64,000 nucleotides of DNA from Pseudogymnoascus destructans (lineage: Eukaryota; Ascomycota; Leotiomycetes; Thelebolales; Thelebolaceae), in the NCBI RefSeq assembly GCF_001641265.1, contig NW_020167526.1, positions 682,001 through 746,000 on the forward strand, written 5' to 3'. A model generated the notes under the pieces. It made no database searches and had not been told where the DNA came from. It saw only the letters and a list, made by a program, of their open reading frames with translations. Both the position numbers and the translations under genes were made by a program. Shown here piece after piece: positions 22,473 to 34,717 of this stretch (position 1 is the first letter of the stretch; each line of letters starts with the position of its first letter).

Positions 22473-24570
22473 TGGGAAGATGGAGTTGGGGGTTTAGAAT
22501 GCCTAGGAGGCTACATGATAGAGATGAAGGGCGAGCAATGGGCGGGCATGCGACAGATAATATGAGGCCATGAGACGAGGGCATGTGGGGAAAAGGACGT
22601 TCACGGAGCCTTGGACTTGGCAGGGCTCTCTCGGATGGTCATAGCAGGTGCCGGGGCATAAAATCATGGAGTTGGGGGGTCGGCACGATGAGGCTGGGAA
22701 CGGAGGATATGGTGTCGGGAGGAGATGTATGGGGAGAGGGAAGTGAAGTAAGCTAAGTTGTGAGTGATATAATGAGAGGCGTACGTAACTGGCGCCGACC
22801 GGTGTGTTGGGAGGAGAGGAAAAGGGGGGCGGGAAGGACAGGGAGAAAGACAGAAGAGAGATGGAAGCAGGCAAAGAAAGAGAGATCTATCGTGGATAGC
22901 ATGGGTGGCTGAGATGGCTGGGATAGTTGCTGGTATGATAGCTAAGCCTCAATTCCCAGAGACGACTTGATATGGAGTAGTGCGTAGAGAAGGGGCGGCT
23001 GAGTCGTCGGAGTGGTGTCCTCCTTGTCGACGGCGCATAGGGTGTACATGGTCAGAGGAGAGATATTACATACATCTATATGGTAAATGACATATATTTA
23101 TATGGTAATTGACATACATTTATATGGTAAATGCGTAGGAAAGCCGTGTACTGTGGATGATAATATCCATGCTTTCGGTGTGCAGATGAGGCCGGACGAG
23201 AAATGAGACGTCAGAAACGAGCTTCCAAAGTATCCCTTCATACAGATATGTGTGATGGGATACTTCTACTGTCAGCGTGCGAACCCCTGGTCGCTCGTGC
23301 CGCCGCCCCTGCCCGCCCTTGCCAAAGCTTAAATCCACTCACAGCATCGCATCCACCCACGTTCCCGCCGCCGTGTCCTGTGATAGGTCCGTTCTCACTT
23401 CGCTAACACTCTTTGATACTGTACTGGTCGTCGTCGTCGTCGTCGTGCTAGAGATGATAGCACCGCTGCAACTCTCCTAATAATCTCTCAATAGTCTCTC
23501 CCTCAGCCACAATTCTAGCGCCACATACGCTGCACGAACCAAGGCCATCATCACTCGTCATTACACTTTCCTCCTTGCCGCTTGCGCTACTGCATACCTT
23601 CCCTTCCCTTCCCTTCCCTTCCCATCTCCCAACACACTAACTTACAGACCTAGACCAGGCCAGGAAACAAGGGGATATCTCCCCTCCCCCTCCACTCCAT
23701 GTTATGGTTATGCCCATCTGACGATCACTCAGCCTTCCCGATTCCCGAGGCCACTTGCCAGTCCCTCCCTGAGACCCTGAGTCCCCAACTATGGGAATTG
23801 ACTCCTTCCCACGAGACATTTCCGTGGGATAGAACACACTACTGTACTCACTGTACTCTCCTGCCTGCATTATCTGCACGACCACCTGCCCTAACGTAGG
23901 TCCCGCCACCACGGCCGCGTCCGTCCTGTCGCAAAATCGCCGAGCCACTTACTCGCTGCCTACCTGCCTGTCTCCCGTCCCTCCCTCCAAATCTGTGCTC
24001 GGGCCCCTGTTGCGCACCATAGCTGCCATGCGATGTCCTGACCCGTCGTCCCCTCTGTACCAAGAGAAAGGGGAAAGGGTACAACCAGAGAATTCAGGAC
24101 ACGTCCCCAGCCCCCGACCACCCTACTCTACTACTGGCTGGGCTGGGGAGCCGGGCAGTACAGTACTTTGTCCCATATGCGCCTCCCAGACACTCACCAT
24201 CACCCCCCCCCAACATCCCACACGTCCCTTCCCTTCCCTTCCCTTCCCTTTCCCTCACCCAACCGCCCACGTCAACCCCCCCCCCCCCTTCACCTCCCAA
24301 GTTGCCAAGTTCCCGCTCTCCATAGCCCTACGTGGATAAATATCCATTTGGGCCTTCCATCTCATGTTTTTCAGAACTTATTCCCGCCATACTATAACTC
24401 CACTCACTTGTTCGTGATCACCCTCGGACCGCATGAACTGTATGCGGTTCGGAGAGTCATCATGATGCCGTGCACGCGACTGCGTTATCGGCTTATACTC
24501 TTTGACCTCGTCCACTTCTGATAACTGAAAAAAAAAAAAAAAAAAACGGAGGCCTCGTGCCCTCCCAAAG
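22473..24570. other. Divergent intergenic region
   Basis: 2.1 kb between two divergently transcribed genes; it should hold both promoters. It contains pyrimidine repeats (CCCTT units near 23600 and 24220), a GTC trinucleotide run near 23430, and an A19 run at 24528-24546 only 24 bp before the next start codon. Three tandem TATATGGTAAATG-like words occur at 23075-23135. No gene recognised. Confidence 0.55.
24528..24546 (+). promoter_or_regulatory. Poly-A tract in 5' leader
   Basis: Nineteen A residues, 24 bp upstream of the ATG at 24571. It could act as a nucleosome-depleting element or be part of the 5' UTR; its role is inferred from position only. Confidence 0.4.
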
Positions 24571-27077
24571 ATGGCCGCCCCAGGCTTCTCCGTCAATGAG
24601 CTGATCAGTGCCGCCATTCAGATTAAAAATGTCTATGGTGCCTTCTTTGACAAGCACTCGAACTCGGCGACGCAGTATGAGGACCTGATCCACGAGATTA
24701 CGTCCTTTGCAGAGATTGTGGAAATGAACCGGGAGGCCTTTGAGCGAGCTGGGCTGCGTTATGCGCAGTATGAAGCGATCTACAAAACTCTAAGTAGAGG
24801 CTACGATTTTCTGAAAAAGAACAAGCCCATATTGTCGAACAAGATGACTCCAGAGGCGATGTGGAAGATTGCCAAGTTTCAGTATAGCCAAGACTACGTT
24901 CAAGGACTAAAGGAGACGATCCGGGCCCATAAGGCGGACCTAACAGCCCAATCTGTCCTTCATATACTGTAAGCCCTCCACTGTTTTGCTTATGTTCATA
25001 TAACTAACAACCCACAGGAACAAAACTACAACAGAACCACAGGCTGAAGAGGTAGCCGTACCTGATAAGCGGCGGGGAACCATCAACAACTCGACCTATC
25101 CCGTCTCGGAAACCCTGGATGGCCTTCCGATTCCAAACCTACCCACTCCAGATAGCGCGATAATCAATAACAAATACCAATACCAATATATGACGGTCCC
25201 CGTGAGTACTAACAGAAGCTCTCCGAGCAGAACCCCTCCCAGCAGGAGCCTAGAAAAGGCCGGGTTCTATCACGACAGCCAGACTCTATCTCCGCACCGG
25301 GCTCCATCGTCTGGACCGAGCCCACAGAACAGCCCCGAGCTCTCGACAGCCGACACTATCAGTAGCTCCATCAGTCCACGTAGCAGCCCTGTCCCTCCGA
25401 CATCGAGCCGCCTATCTAGCATTGCATCACCGCAGCTCTCCTCATGCCCCGAGATGATTCTGCCACAGCCTGCGTTAGATTACGTCGTTGCTGAGGTGTA
25501 GGTTTACTCTCTCCCTCCTCTGAGTTGATTTCTAACTGCAGACAGATTTTTTGGGTCAAAAAAAATCGATATCAGGCGCAAGCCAGCTGGAAGGCCCTCT
25601 ACATCACCAACATCACCAGGCCGCGAGCTCGTCATCATCAACGAGGAGAACAAAGAGCGCCTAAAGCACCGAAGTAAGTATATCAAGTCCCCCTATTATT
25701 CAGTCAACTAACCACTCTAACAGTCAAGCTCGGGTCGACACAGCGCTGCTATCCATACACCTGGAACAGCGGAAACCACCCCACTCTAGAGGTGACCTTC
25801 ACCCAAGGTAGCCACTCCCTGTATTTCAAAGGCAAGCCACAAGAGCTCGGACCGGCCATCCCACGCTACGTCTTTTCCAACCTCGCCGACTTCACCGAGT
25901 TCCAGTCCGCCGTGCGCAACAAGTTCTTTCTTGGTGCCTTCGCTGTGAACAAGATCTCCTCCGAGACGTCCCGAAAAAATGGTGACGCAACGTACCAGCA
26001 CCTTAAGATCTGGCGTGATAAGGAGACGGGACAGTGCTCGCTCTCTTTTTATGGTAGTTCTTTGGAGAAGGCGAGAGATTTAGATTTCCCGTTCAAGTAT
26101 ATCAAGAAGGAGCCCGAAAAGACGAAGCGCAGTGAGGAACTCATCCTCCGCTTTGATCCGCTCCCGTGGAGTCAGCTCCGAACTACATCTCCATCGATCA
26201 GTCAGGGGTATTTCAGCTCACCGTCTGAGTCTGAATACACCAGCAACAACATCTTCAGCACCATTACCACAGACCGCACGGCGTCGACAGGTATGGTCCC
26301 TCTTTTTTGTTTTGTTTATCTGCTCCTGTCCCTCCCCTGAGATCCAGCTAACCCCCTCCATCATAGGCTTCTTTAGCCGCCGCTCCACAGCCGCCTCGTC
26401 CACAACAGCCGCCACGAGCTTCGCCACCATCACGCCCGGCTCGCGCGCCCCGTCCTTCGGTAGCCAGCACTCCGACAGCGGACACTCCATTACTAGCGAG
26501 CGGCCGACGACGTCGTCGATGGAAGATCTGGCGCGGAAGATGAAGTTTCTCAAGATTACATTTCCTGATGCTGCTGGTGCGTCCCCCCCAGCCTTTCCCC
26601 CCATCCCTTGATGACAAGGTTGTACAGACCAGAAACTAACCCACAACAGAAGCAACCCGCTTCCGCACCGCCTACAAAGCAGCCATAGACGACACCCCCT
26701 CCCTCCCCATCGACTTCACCCGCGTCGACTGGCGCGGCTACCCCCACCCCACCGCACGCCTCACCTCGATAAGCGCACCCGCTGCCGTTAAGGGCATGTA
26801 TACCGCGGAACTCGAAGGCACGAGACCCCGAGTTAGTGGTAGTGCATACACCGTTGAGATGGAGGGTGACGGGAGGTTTCCAGCAGAGATGGGAGGAGGC
26901 GGGGAGTTTGCGGTGGAGATGAGTGGGACGAATAATTACCCCGTTGAGATGGGGGAGGCTGGCGCTTATGCGGTGGAGATGGGGGGGGGAGGACAGTATC
27001 CGGTCGAGATGGGGGAGGGGGAGTATACGGGGGGGATGTATTCTGCTGAGATGAGGGGGACGCCGGATCTTTGGTAA
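24571..27077 (+). CDS. HeLo-like N-terminal protein with C-terminal VEM repeats
   Basis: Six exons with consistent phases: 24571-24968, 25018-25497, 25546-25673, 25724-26290, 26367-26576, 26650-27077; 736 residues. The N-terminal 130 residues (GFSVNELISAAIQIKNVYGA onward) are helical and resemble the HeLo-like/STAND N-terminal domain of fungal cell-death and incompatibility proteins (from memory, unverified). A Ser/Pro-rich linker follows. A globular middle (about 340-500, with GRELVIINEEN, YVFSNLADFTEFQ and QHLKIWRDKETG) is a family I do not name. The C-terminal 90 residues are about seven repeats of roughly 10 residues, each with [YF]x[VA]E[ML] plus Gly/Glu. No NB-ARC or kinase domain is seen. 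The exon 2 donor is the least certain: GTAGGT at 25498 is the choice that keeps the frame. Confidence 0.72.
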
Positions 27078-27521
27078 AGAAGGGATGGTATTGGTAGTAA
27101 ATGATATTATTTGGGTTGGGCGTATGGATGATGGGTTTTGGGGACGGGGGAGGGATAAAATGGGTGTATGGTAGAGGGGGTAGTAGTATGGGGATATAAT
27201 ACATAAGGTTTACCGTATCTCACGTGGAACCACTTGGTCGGGGTGTGGGTTTGGGAATTTGTATAATCTGGAGCAAAGGGGGTGGACAACGAAGGGAAGG
27301 GTGATGTTTTCGATCTCGAATAATGAACTTCACTCGAGTGATAAATTTGGCCCACTTATAAGCGCTTACAACAACGACTCTATATAACCCGTCTTCCTCC
27401 TCTGACAACAACATTGGAGACCAAGATCACCACACGTCCGATAGTAAGTTTGAATTTGTTATATCTATTTAAATTTCACATACTGATATTGACAGCGGTG
27501 GACAACCCCGTGCTTGCTACC
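27078..27521. other. Intergenic / 5' leader of the next gene
   Basis: No protein-coding region. 27443-27495 has a good intron structure (GTAAGT, CTGAT, GACAG), probably in the 5' UTR of the gene starting at 27522. Confidence 0.45.
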
Positions 27522-27914
27522 ATGGACCTATTTCGTGCCACTATCGCCAGGCTTGAAAGGGCTAAGATCGCCAAAACGTGGGCTTCTCTGAAGATAGATG
27601 CTGGACTTGCATACGATCTGGTGAGACGCTCTTTCTGGTATCGATTGAGCCACACTAACACATTGAACAGAGAGCAGAGAGCAGAGAGCCCAGCGCCTGA
27701 GTTCATCTCGATGGGAATTTATGTCGACCGCCGCAACCAGCCCCAGGCAGGAGATATCTTCGAACTCGATGATACGTTGATCCCTGTACCAGATGTCTTC
27801 CTAAAGCTGGCAAAGGCTACAGAGCTATGGTATCATTGTATGCCACTTTATGGGATTGCAAACTGCCTCACCAAGGATGTCGGTCTACGTGGATTCAAAT
27901 TTGAGTTTTTTTAA
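27522..27914 (+). CDS. Small hypothetical protein
   Basis: ATG at 27522, TAA at 27914. A 57-nt intron 27621-27677 (GTGAGA, branch CTAAC, AGCAG) can be removed without changing frame, leaving 111 residues; unspliced it reads 130. The product has a basic helical N terminus (LERAKIAKTWASLKI) and a more acidic part (GDIFELDDTLIPVPDVF). No family recognised. An upstream intron in the leader supports transcription. It could be the start of a longer gene whose 3' part was lost when hAT-2 entered 78 bp downstream. Confidence 0.45.
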   Translation: MDLFRATIARLERAKIAKTWASLKIDAGLAYDLVRRSFWYRLSHTNTLNREQRAESPAPEFISMGIYVDRRNQPQAGDIFELDDTLIPVPDVFLKLAKATELWYHCMPLYGIANCLTKDVGLRGFKFEFF

Positions 27915-27991
27915 GATGAAGATAAAAGAACACGTCTCGTCGGTCTCTCAAGCCACCCTGGGTCGCGGGTTTCTCCTTTCATGCACGATTA

Positions 27992-30606
27992 CAGTGTGCA
28001 GCGAATCGTGATTCGGCATGATTCACCCCGAATCAGATTCGATTCATGATCTGATTCGGGCTATTTCTTGATGATTCGAATCATGATTCGGCAAGTATTT
28101 GAATGATCCGAATACTTGCCAAGATGTCTAAGATGTCCAAGCGTCTAGCGGTGAGGACTTACTGTCGTCCTCAATATATAGCTTTTTAGATTGACATTTA
28201 ATACATTCAATCATTACAATTATCATCATTATGAGTGATTCCGAGTTGTCTGACGCCCCTGAGGATCTTGACGATCATGTTATTTATGAAGATAACAGTA
28301 ATGATGGAGTATTCTCATCGTCTTCGCTATCATTACCACAAAGCAGTACCGCAACACTACAGCTACCAGTCACTCATTCTGCTCTTTTTACAAAGAATCT
28401 ATATTCTCGTACTATCTTAAGAGGCTCTCCTAATAAGATGCAATATGCTTGTACGCAAGAAGGCTGTTCATATATGCCTGAAGCTAAACCGGTATCGCAA
28501 AATACAACAAGCAATTTATGGAGACATATTGAACTAAAGCATCCAACTATCTTTGAAGCGTCTTCAAAATCTACTCGAAAACTTCAGAATAAAGACAATA
28601 TCCACCCTCAGAACCGTGCATCTTTGTCTAGATTCTTCAAGCCAAATCCTCATGGTACAACTCCAGTGTCAGGCACCATCCGAGAATTGTTACTTGCATT
28701 CATCATTATGAATAATCTACCAATGAGACTGGTAGATAAATTCTCATTCCGGCAGCTAGTGCATTACCTCAATCCTTCAGTCTTGAGTATTTCTTCAACG
28801 TCTTTGAAAAGGGACCTACACAGGCAATTTTGCTATCATCGAGGGCAGCTACAACTGGAACTGCATAATCATATTAAAGCAGGTGGGCGATTATCACTTA
28901 CGACTGATGCTTGGACTGCTATAAATGGAACAGATCATGCTGCTGTTACCGTACACTGGATATCAAAAGATTGGGTCCAACATTCAAGAATCCTAGATGT
29001 GATAAATCTACTTGAACCTATTCATTCTGGCGAATACCTAGCTCAGCAATTACTCTCAGTTACAGATGATTTCAAAATTACACATGGAGTCTTTACTATC
29101 ACAAGAGACAATGCGTCAAATAATACAGCAATGCTCAACCAATACGAATCAAGAGCAGCAGATGTTCCAACAACAACAAATCAGCCATGGAGCTTTACTG
29201 TTAAAGATGGCGATGTACGATGTATGGCACATATTATAAATCTAGCTGTTCAAGCAGCTCTTATGACGATGAAAGCTGTACCATCAGAAGAGCTTGAGAG
29301 CTATCGAGTTCAAGAGGGTTTAGCTTATACTCGGATTAATGCTATCTATTCCGAAAAAGAAGAAGTTGTTAACGCTTTAACAAAGCTCTGCAAGCACATC
29401 TATGTGTTTAGGAATCGTCGAGGGTGGAAGGATAGTCTTCGTTCTCATGCTATAGCCACTGGAATCAAGCCTGTTACTCTTACAATTGATATGCCAGTAC
29501 GATGGAACTCAACATATCATATGCTTCAAAATGCATTGTCAATGGAGGCACCAATCGCAGCCCTTTGTGCATCACAGACTCTTGATATAAGCATGCGTGA
29601 TATCCAGATTTCTTCAAAAGAATGGGAATTACTTCATGCTCTTGCAGAGTTCTTTGAGATTTTTAAGCGTATCTCAGAAAAGGTGGAAGCAGATGGGTAT
29701 CCAACACTTAACTACTGTGTTCCATATTATCTACGACTGATGGATAAAATTAAGAAGATCAAGAAGACTGTTAAGCATACATGTATCAACGAAGCTTGTA
29801 CTGCTGCATTCAACAAATTGGACGACTATTTCTCACTTGCAACAAGCCAACGGTCAAGCCATTCAACAGTTGCAACATATGTGATCCTCGGTTTAATTTT
29901 AGTATATTTGACTTCTATTTGCCTGAAAGCTTTTATAACACAAGCAAAGAACGAGCAAGAGCACAGTTTGCAGCTTGTTATCACAAGTATAAAACACGGG
30001 ACAATGATATTCGAGCAAAGGAAATGGATGCTATGCTTGATAATGAGGATGAGGATATACCTCAAGAAGTGGACTCCGAGGATGAGATGTTTAAGCATCG
30101 AAAGCCTATACTTCAAGAGGTTGAATGGAGACGGTGGCTTAATGAGCCAGGAGTTGATAAGCCTGAGACTAATATCTTTAAATATTGGCAAGCAAAGCAG
30201 TATCAGTATCCAATAATTGCACAAATAGCTCGAGACTATTTAGCAATTCAGCAACATCAGCAGCATCAGAACGGGTCTTTAGCCAAGGAGCTGACATTGT
30301 CACAAAGAAAAGGAATAGACTATTGCCTTCAACAATTAGATATTTACTATGTCTACGGGATTGGGGGATAATTGTCGATGATGAGGATGTCGAAGATGAG
30401 GATGTCGAAGATGCAAGTGAACATATAGGTTAGGCATAGTTAAATATTTTCCATAGTTTTCAATATTCTATACACTCTATTTAAGCCTCAAAGATTCGAA
30501 TCATGACTCGAATTAGATTCGAGTCATGATTCGGCGAATACCTCAAAAATATGAATGAATCACCAAATCGCCGAATCGTATTCGGGAGGTGATTCGCCGC
30601 ACACTG
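27992..30606 (+). mobile_element. hAT-2 DNA transposon
   Basis: 2615 bp. TIRs CAGTGTGCAGCGAATC (27992) and its near-complement at 30591-30606 (one mismatch), flanked by an exact 8-bp duplication CACGATTA (27984-27991, 30607-30614). Subterminal arrays use GATTCG/CGAATC, unlike the GGATAC of hAT-1. It encodes one transposase with two single-base deletions. Confidence 0.95.
28231..30433 (+). pseudogene. hAT-2 transposase with two frameshifts
   Basis: ATG at 28231. BED zinc finger C-X4-C...H-X4-H (about residues 72-107), the RNase H-like core with TTDAWT (about 28903) and TRDNAS (about 29103), and the hAT C-terminal dimerisation part (IFKYWQAKQYQYP, SAASERVFS, KKRNRL). One base is missing near 29877 (TVAT/ICDP junction) and one near 30249 (LAI/PATS junction) compared with hAT-1; between them the frame reads well. 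Both are one-base losses, so sequencing error is possible; otherwise non-autonomous. Confidence 0.9.
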
Positions 30607-30614
30607 CACGATTA

Positions 30615-31440
30615 TGGAAGAAGCTATGAAGAATAATTCTACGACGCAATGAGACAAGCTAGCAAGGCCCAACGAGTCCAGGTAGTTGATAGACTCATCG
30701 AACCACGCCATATCTTCTACTTGTTCAGAAATCAATTCATGGCCGTCTCGTTCCATTTCATTTTCCACGATCGAGTTCGCCTGGATCCTACTGAAGAAGC
30801 CCTTCGCAGGACCTTCGGAAGTTTCTACGCTACATTACCGCTCATATGATCTATGACTTTCTCAGATACTGCATCTCTGCTGGAGATGGCAAGGAAGAAT
30901 CCCCGATTCAACGAAGTGGGACTGGACGATCTTCTGTTCGGATCAGTTATCGCTCCCCTTCTCCGGTCCTGAGTGTGACATCAGCAAGTCTCTGAGAAGG
31001 CTCCCGCATCGCCTGGTTTTGAGGTCGTGGCATTGAGGCGGGCAGGGGGGAAGAGGAGGAAGGAGATAGATGAAGAGGAAGGGTATGGTGACTGGGTTGC
31101 TAGGATGAGCTTGCGTGCAAACGTCATTTCGTCCAACAGCTGGAGTGACTGGGACGTCTGATTTGCAATTTGTGGAGTTAATGCAGCGGACTCGTGTTCG
31201 TCCTGGCTTTAGTCATAAGTTCGCATGGGCCGCACTCCTTTATGGAAAATGAGTTGAAAATGGTATGGCTGTCCAGTCTCATAACTACAATGGAAGATCT
31301 GAGAAAGAACGCCTGGAGCCCATAAACACTGATACCACTTTCAGTCAGTCTAATCAATCATCTCATATTCTGTCTTTGCAAAGCCATCTAAACTCCCCGC
31401 CTACCCCAAACGCCCATTCCCCAACCCAATCGACCCTTAC
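30615..31440. other. Region without a clear gene
   Basis: Short open frames at 30649-30849 (RLIEPRHIFYLFRNQ, a plausible protein-like stretch) and about 30879-30971 could be remains of a gene broken by hAT-2. I cannot name a family or set exons. Confidence 0.35.
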
Positions 31441-31444
31441 CACC

Positions 31445-32704
31445 CTACCTCATCGCCCCAAAATCCAACTTCCTCGCCACCGCCGGCCGATCCTCACTCC
31501 CCACCACCCCGGCCCCCCTCCCCATATCCTTCCCCACCGCTTTCCCCCCCCCCCTTTCCTCGGCAAATCCTCCTTCCTCGTCGGCCTCGGCTCGCAGCTC
31601 CACCACGGATGCTCCAGCACCGCCTGCGCCGTGATCCGCGCCCTGGGGTCCAACACCAGCATCGCCATCAGGAGATCCACGCCCTCCTGTCCCGCCGTCC
31701 CAAAGGTCCCGAGGTAGGTTTCGCGGCCCCTGACTGGGTTTGGTGGCTCGGGGACGGTGTATTCGGGGAGTTTGCCGACGCCGGGCCATACTTCTTCTGT
31801 TGGCGTTCCGATCGCTTGGCAGATCAGGCTGATCTGGTGCACTTCCGTGTCTCCAGCCAGGTACGGCGTGCGGATCAGGAGCTCCGCGAACACCAGCCCG
31901 ACAGCCCAGATATCGACGGCACCGGAGTAGTGGCGCGCGCCGAAGAGGAGCTCCGGGGGCCGGTACCAGCGCGTGATGACGTTGCTGGTCATTTGCTTAT
32001 AGGGATCCGCAAATGCGCGGGCGAGACCAAAATCCGCAAGCTTGACCATCCCATCGGCGGCGATCAGCAAGTTATTAGGCTTGATATCGCGATGCAGCAC
32101 CGCATTGGCGTGGCAGAACCACACAGCGCGACTGAGCATGCCCATCCAAGCCTTGATATCTGCTGCACCATATCGCACTCCCTCGACGTCTTTGATGAGC
32201 ATCTCCAGATCGCCGAGGGGGAGGAACTCGAGGACGAGGTTGAGGTTCTGGTCGCGCGAGGAGAAGACGGAGTGCAGTGTTATGATGTTGGGATGGGAGA
32301 GCTCTTGGAGGTGCTTGAGTTCGCGCACGGCGTCGGGGGCAAGCCCTTCGGTGTACTCGGCTTGGATTTTGATCTTCTTGATCGCGACGAAGTGCGTGGG
32401 GTCGCTGCGGAGGGTGCCTAGGTAGACGTTTGCGTAGGTTCCTTCTCCGAGTTTCTTTCCTGGTGGGGGGTTAGCTATTGTCTAGGAGGCTAGGTGGGGA
32501 GGGGGGTGCGGGACCTTTGATGTATTTCGCCTTCTCTTTCATGTTCAACTGCTCGGCCAGATCTGGCGCAGCTTCGGGAATCGGCGACGCATTTACTGAG
32601 CTGTTCTGGGCCTTCGCGGCTGCAAAGAGCTTTGATCTTGCCCCAGCTGGACTCCTGCCTTGGTCTGCGCCGGGCGCGCCTACAATCAGCGGGGACAACG
32701 CCAT
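31445..32704 (-). CDS. kin28: CDK7/Kin28-like kinase (TFIIH), C-terminal frame uncertain
   Basis: Two exons: 32704-32515 and from 32459, with a 55-nt intron ending CCACCAG. A 63-residue N-terminal extension precedes the kinase domain: LGEGTYANVYLG (P-loop), VAIKK, HRDIKPNN, DFGLAR, T-loop MTSNVITRWYRPPELLFG, DIWAVG. The TRWYR...ELLFGA wording and the RELKHLQELSHPN helix fit CDK7/Kin28, which phosphorylates Ser5 of the RNA polymerase II tail. Read directly, the frame ends at 31450 with a basic tail (399 residues). Shifting one base at an 11-G run (31544-31554) gives instead a tail ending ARKLDFGAMR, stop at 31445, which looks like the conserved Kin28 terminus. I favour the shifted frame and an error in the homopolymer. 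Confidence 0.85.
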
Positions 32705-33014
32705 ATCGGCCTTGTGTTGGTTGTAGCTCTAATTGCTGATATCGTCGTCCCTTCAGGCGTACATAACATGCAAGCCTTCAAGTCAACACAATAACATCAA
32801 GATTAAGGTCATCAAACCGCGAACGTGGAACGTTGAACTCGCCCCAACTTTTCCGCCTCGTCGTCTCCCATTCGCCAGGCTCCTCCCGGATACACAAGGC
32901 TGACAACCACGCGACCCAGTTTTTCCGCTCCCTCAGGTCCGTGCCAGCTTATGTAAGCAACCGACCAAAAACAGCAACGCCGAGCGTACTCGTACTTTGG
33001 GTCAATAATTGTCG
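32705..33014. other. Promoter side of the kinase gene
   Basis: 310 bp upstream of the kinase start up to the pogo-F terminal repeat. No coding region. Expected promoter by position only. Confidence 0.35.
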
Positions 33015-33016
33015 TA

Positions 33017-33168
33017 ACGCATGGGGAAGTCGAACATATGGGGTAGTCGGACAAAAAATTTATTCTACTCTAGTTGACCTAGTCCTACGTGCCACACACT
33101 CCTTCAATTCCAATTCTGAGTCGCTTGAATCATTCTCTACCTCTTCCTCTTCAACTTCCTCTTCTACC
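33017..33168 (-). mobile_element. pogo-F relic (3' end)
   Basis: Begins after TA at 33015 with ACGCATGGGG and holds two near-repeats (GGGGAAGTCGAACA, GGGGTAGTCGGACA) in the two-word layout of the other pogo TIRs. The minus strand then reads as the acidic C-terminal tail of a transposase (EEEVEEEEVEN, then SDSELE) ending in TAA. The rest is missing; pogo-C starts at the next TA. Confidence 0.65.
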
Positions 33169-33729
33169 TAACGTGCATGTATAACGAAAGTGCCAAACAA
33201 GCGAAAGTGCCAAAATATCGCGACTACCCCATAAGAATTGCGATAAATCCACCACAACAATATAAATTAATTAAAACTACTCGGAGTCCTCTTCCTCAGA
33301 CCTGTCTATTACAATCTGACAAGTGCGCGCATTGTGTCCAGTCTCACCACACTTGCCACAGCGACGTGCATGGGTTTCTTCCCTTGGCTTCCGACCACTA
33401 CTTGCCCTTATTTCTTGCTCTACTTGCTGCACAACGTCCCTCTCGTCCTGTAGCTCCTGTGCTACCTGTTGACTAAGTGATCCTCCTTGCTGTAGTCGTG
33501 TTTTTTTAGCTCTCCGGCGCTTGCTTAGCACTTCATTTGCCTGTCACAGGTTTTGGTTCTCTGCTTTTAACAATGCTAATTGATGCATTATTTGCGATGC
33601 ACCCTTTGTAAACTGGTCAACAGCTGCATAGATTGAGGTTGGAGAGCTATTTTGATGATGCGCAATTCAGTTTTTAATGAAAGTAGACTGTGATACAGCT
33701 TCAGTTGGGTTATTTGGTGTCTGAGAAAC

Positions 33730-34665
33730 TGTCATACTGACATTCGTTGCACTCAGTTTGCTATCAAACTCAAGAGCAAACTTAGAAATCTCCTCCTCAA
33801 ACCTACAAGTCACCATACATATCTGGGCTTATCACACCAACAACAGAAGCAATACTACTCAACGATTGCTGAAAACTCTTCTACTACATCTGTTTATGCT
33901 ACATACATCACGGCATATCATTTGGACACTCATTGAACAAGTTATTAAGAAAATCTCCTCCTTAAGGGGGTGGGCCAATACTACCACATGGCATATCTCT
34001 ACCAACTAGAGGCCTAGGAACATGAACGATAGCTCTAGAAGCTTCTACAACCCTCTATGATTCATTACACGTCATCGCTCCTTAGTTACCCACAAGATTG
34101 GTTAAGTTATGACATAATTTGTCTATAGGTACTCTGACCTTGGACCTCCTTTTCACTTCCTATAGGCTAGGAACCCAAGAGATGGTTCTATGGGATTCTC
34201 TTACGTTCACTACATGATTAGCAAGCTAGTTGTGGGTCGCACTTGATTTCTAATACATTTACCAAGCCTGGTTAGTCATGGAAAGTCATGGAAAATAAGA
34301 GAACTACACTCCTTTGGCATAAATAGGATTGCCCTTTCCTTAAGAAAGGGCAAGCAGGCAATACAGTAAATCGACTAGCACATACTTCGACGTCTTTTCC
34401 AAGCTTCCAAGCATTGATCTTGTTATTCTCTGTTTTTGAAAAGTCAGTGAGGTGCTAACCTCTGACTTACCCCTGAGTTCTCAGACTCAACATTTGTTGC
34501 AGCTTGTCTAAACCACTTCACCACATCATACACCTGATTGCTGCGTTGTGGAATAGTCTAAGCTACAACCCTTTGGCTCTGTTTCCTAAGACAGTGTGTT
34601 GTCTTAGTAAATTCATCCCTTCCTTGGGTGGCTAGATTCTCACATCTGGTGCACCCACCATTACA
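33730..34665 (+). repeat. Gypsy-3 5' LTR
   Basis: TGTCATACTGAC...CCATTACA, 936 bp. It should contain promoter and polyadenylation signals; I do not assign them. Confidence 0.95.
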
Positions 34666-34717
34666 CCTTGCCTGCTTCAAGCTTCAACTATTTCTATAGC
34701 AGCACTTCGATACTACA

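Noticed and set aside
25200..25243. Possible 14- or 44-nt intron after GTGAGTACTAACAG in the HeLo-like gene
   Set aside because: 14 nt is too short, and 44 nt shifts into a frame that stops; reading through keeps a long Ser/Pro-rich frame.
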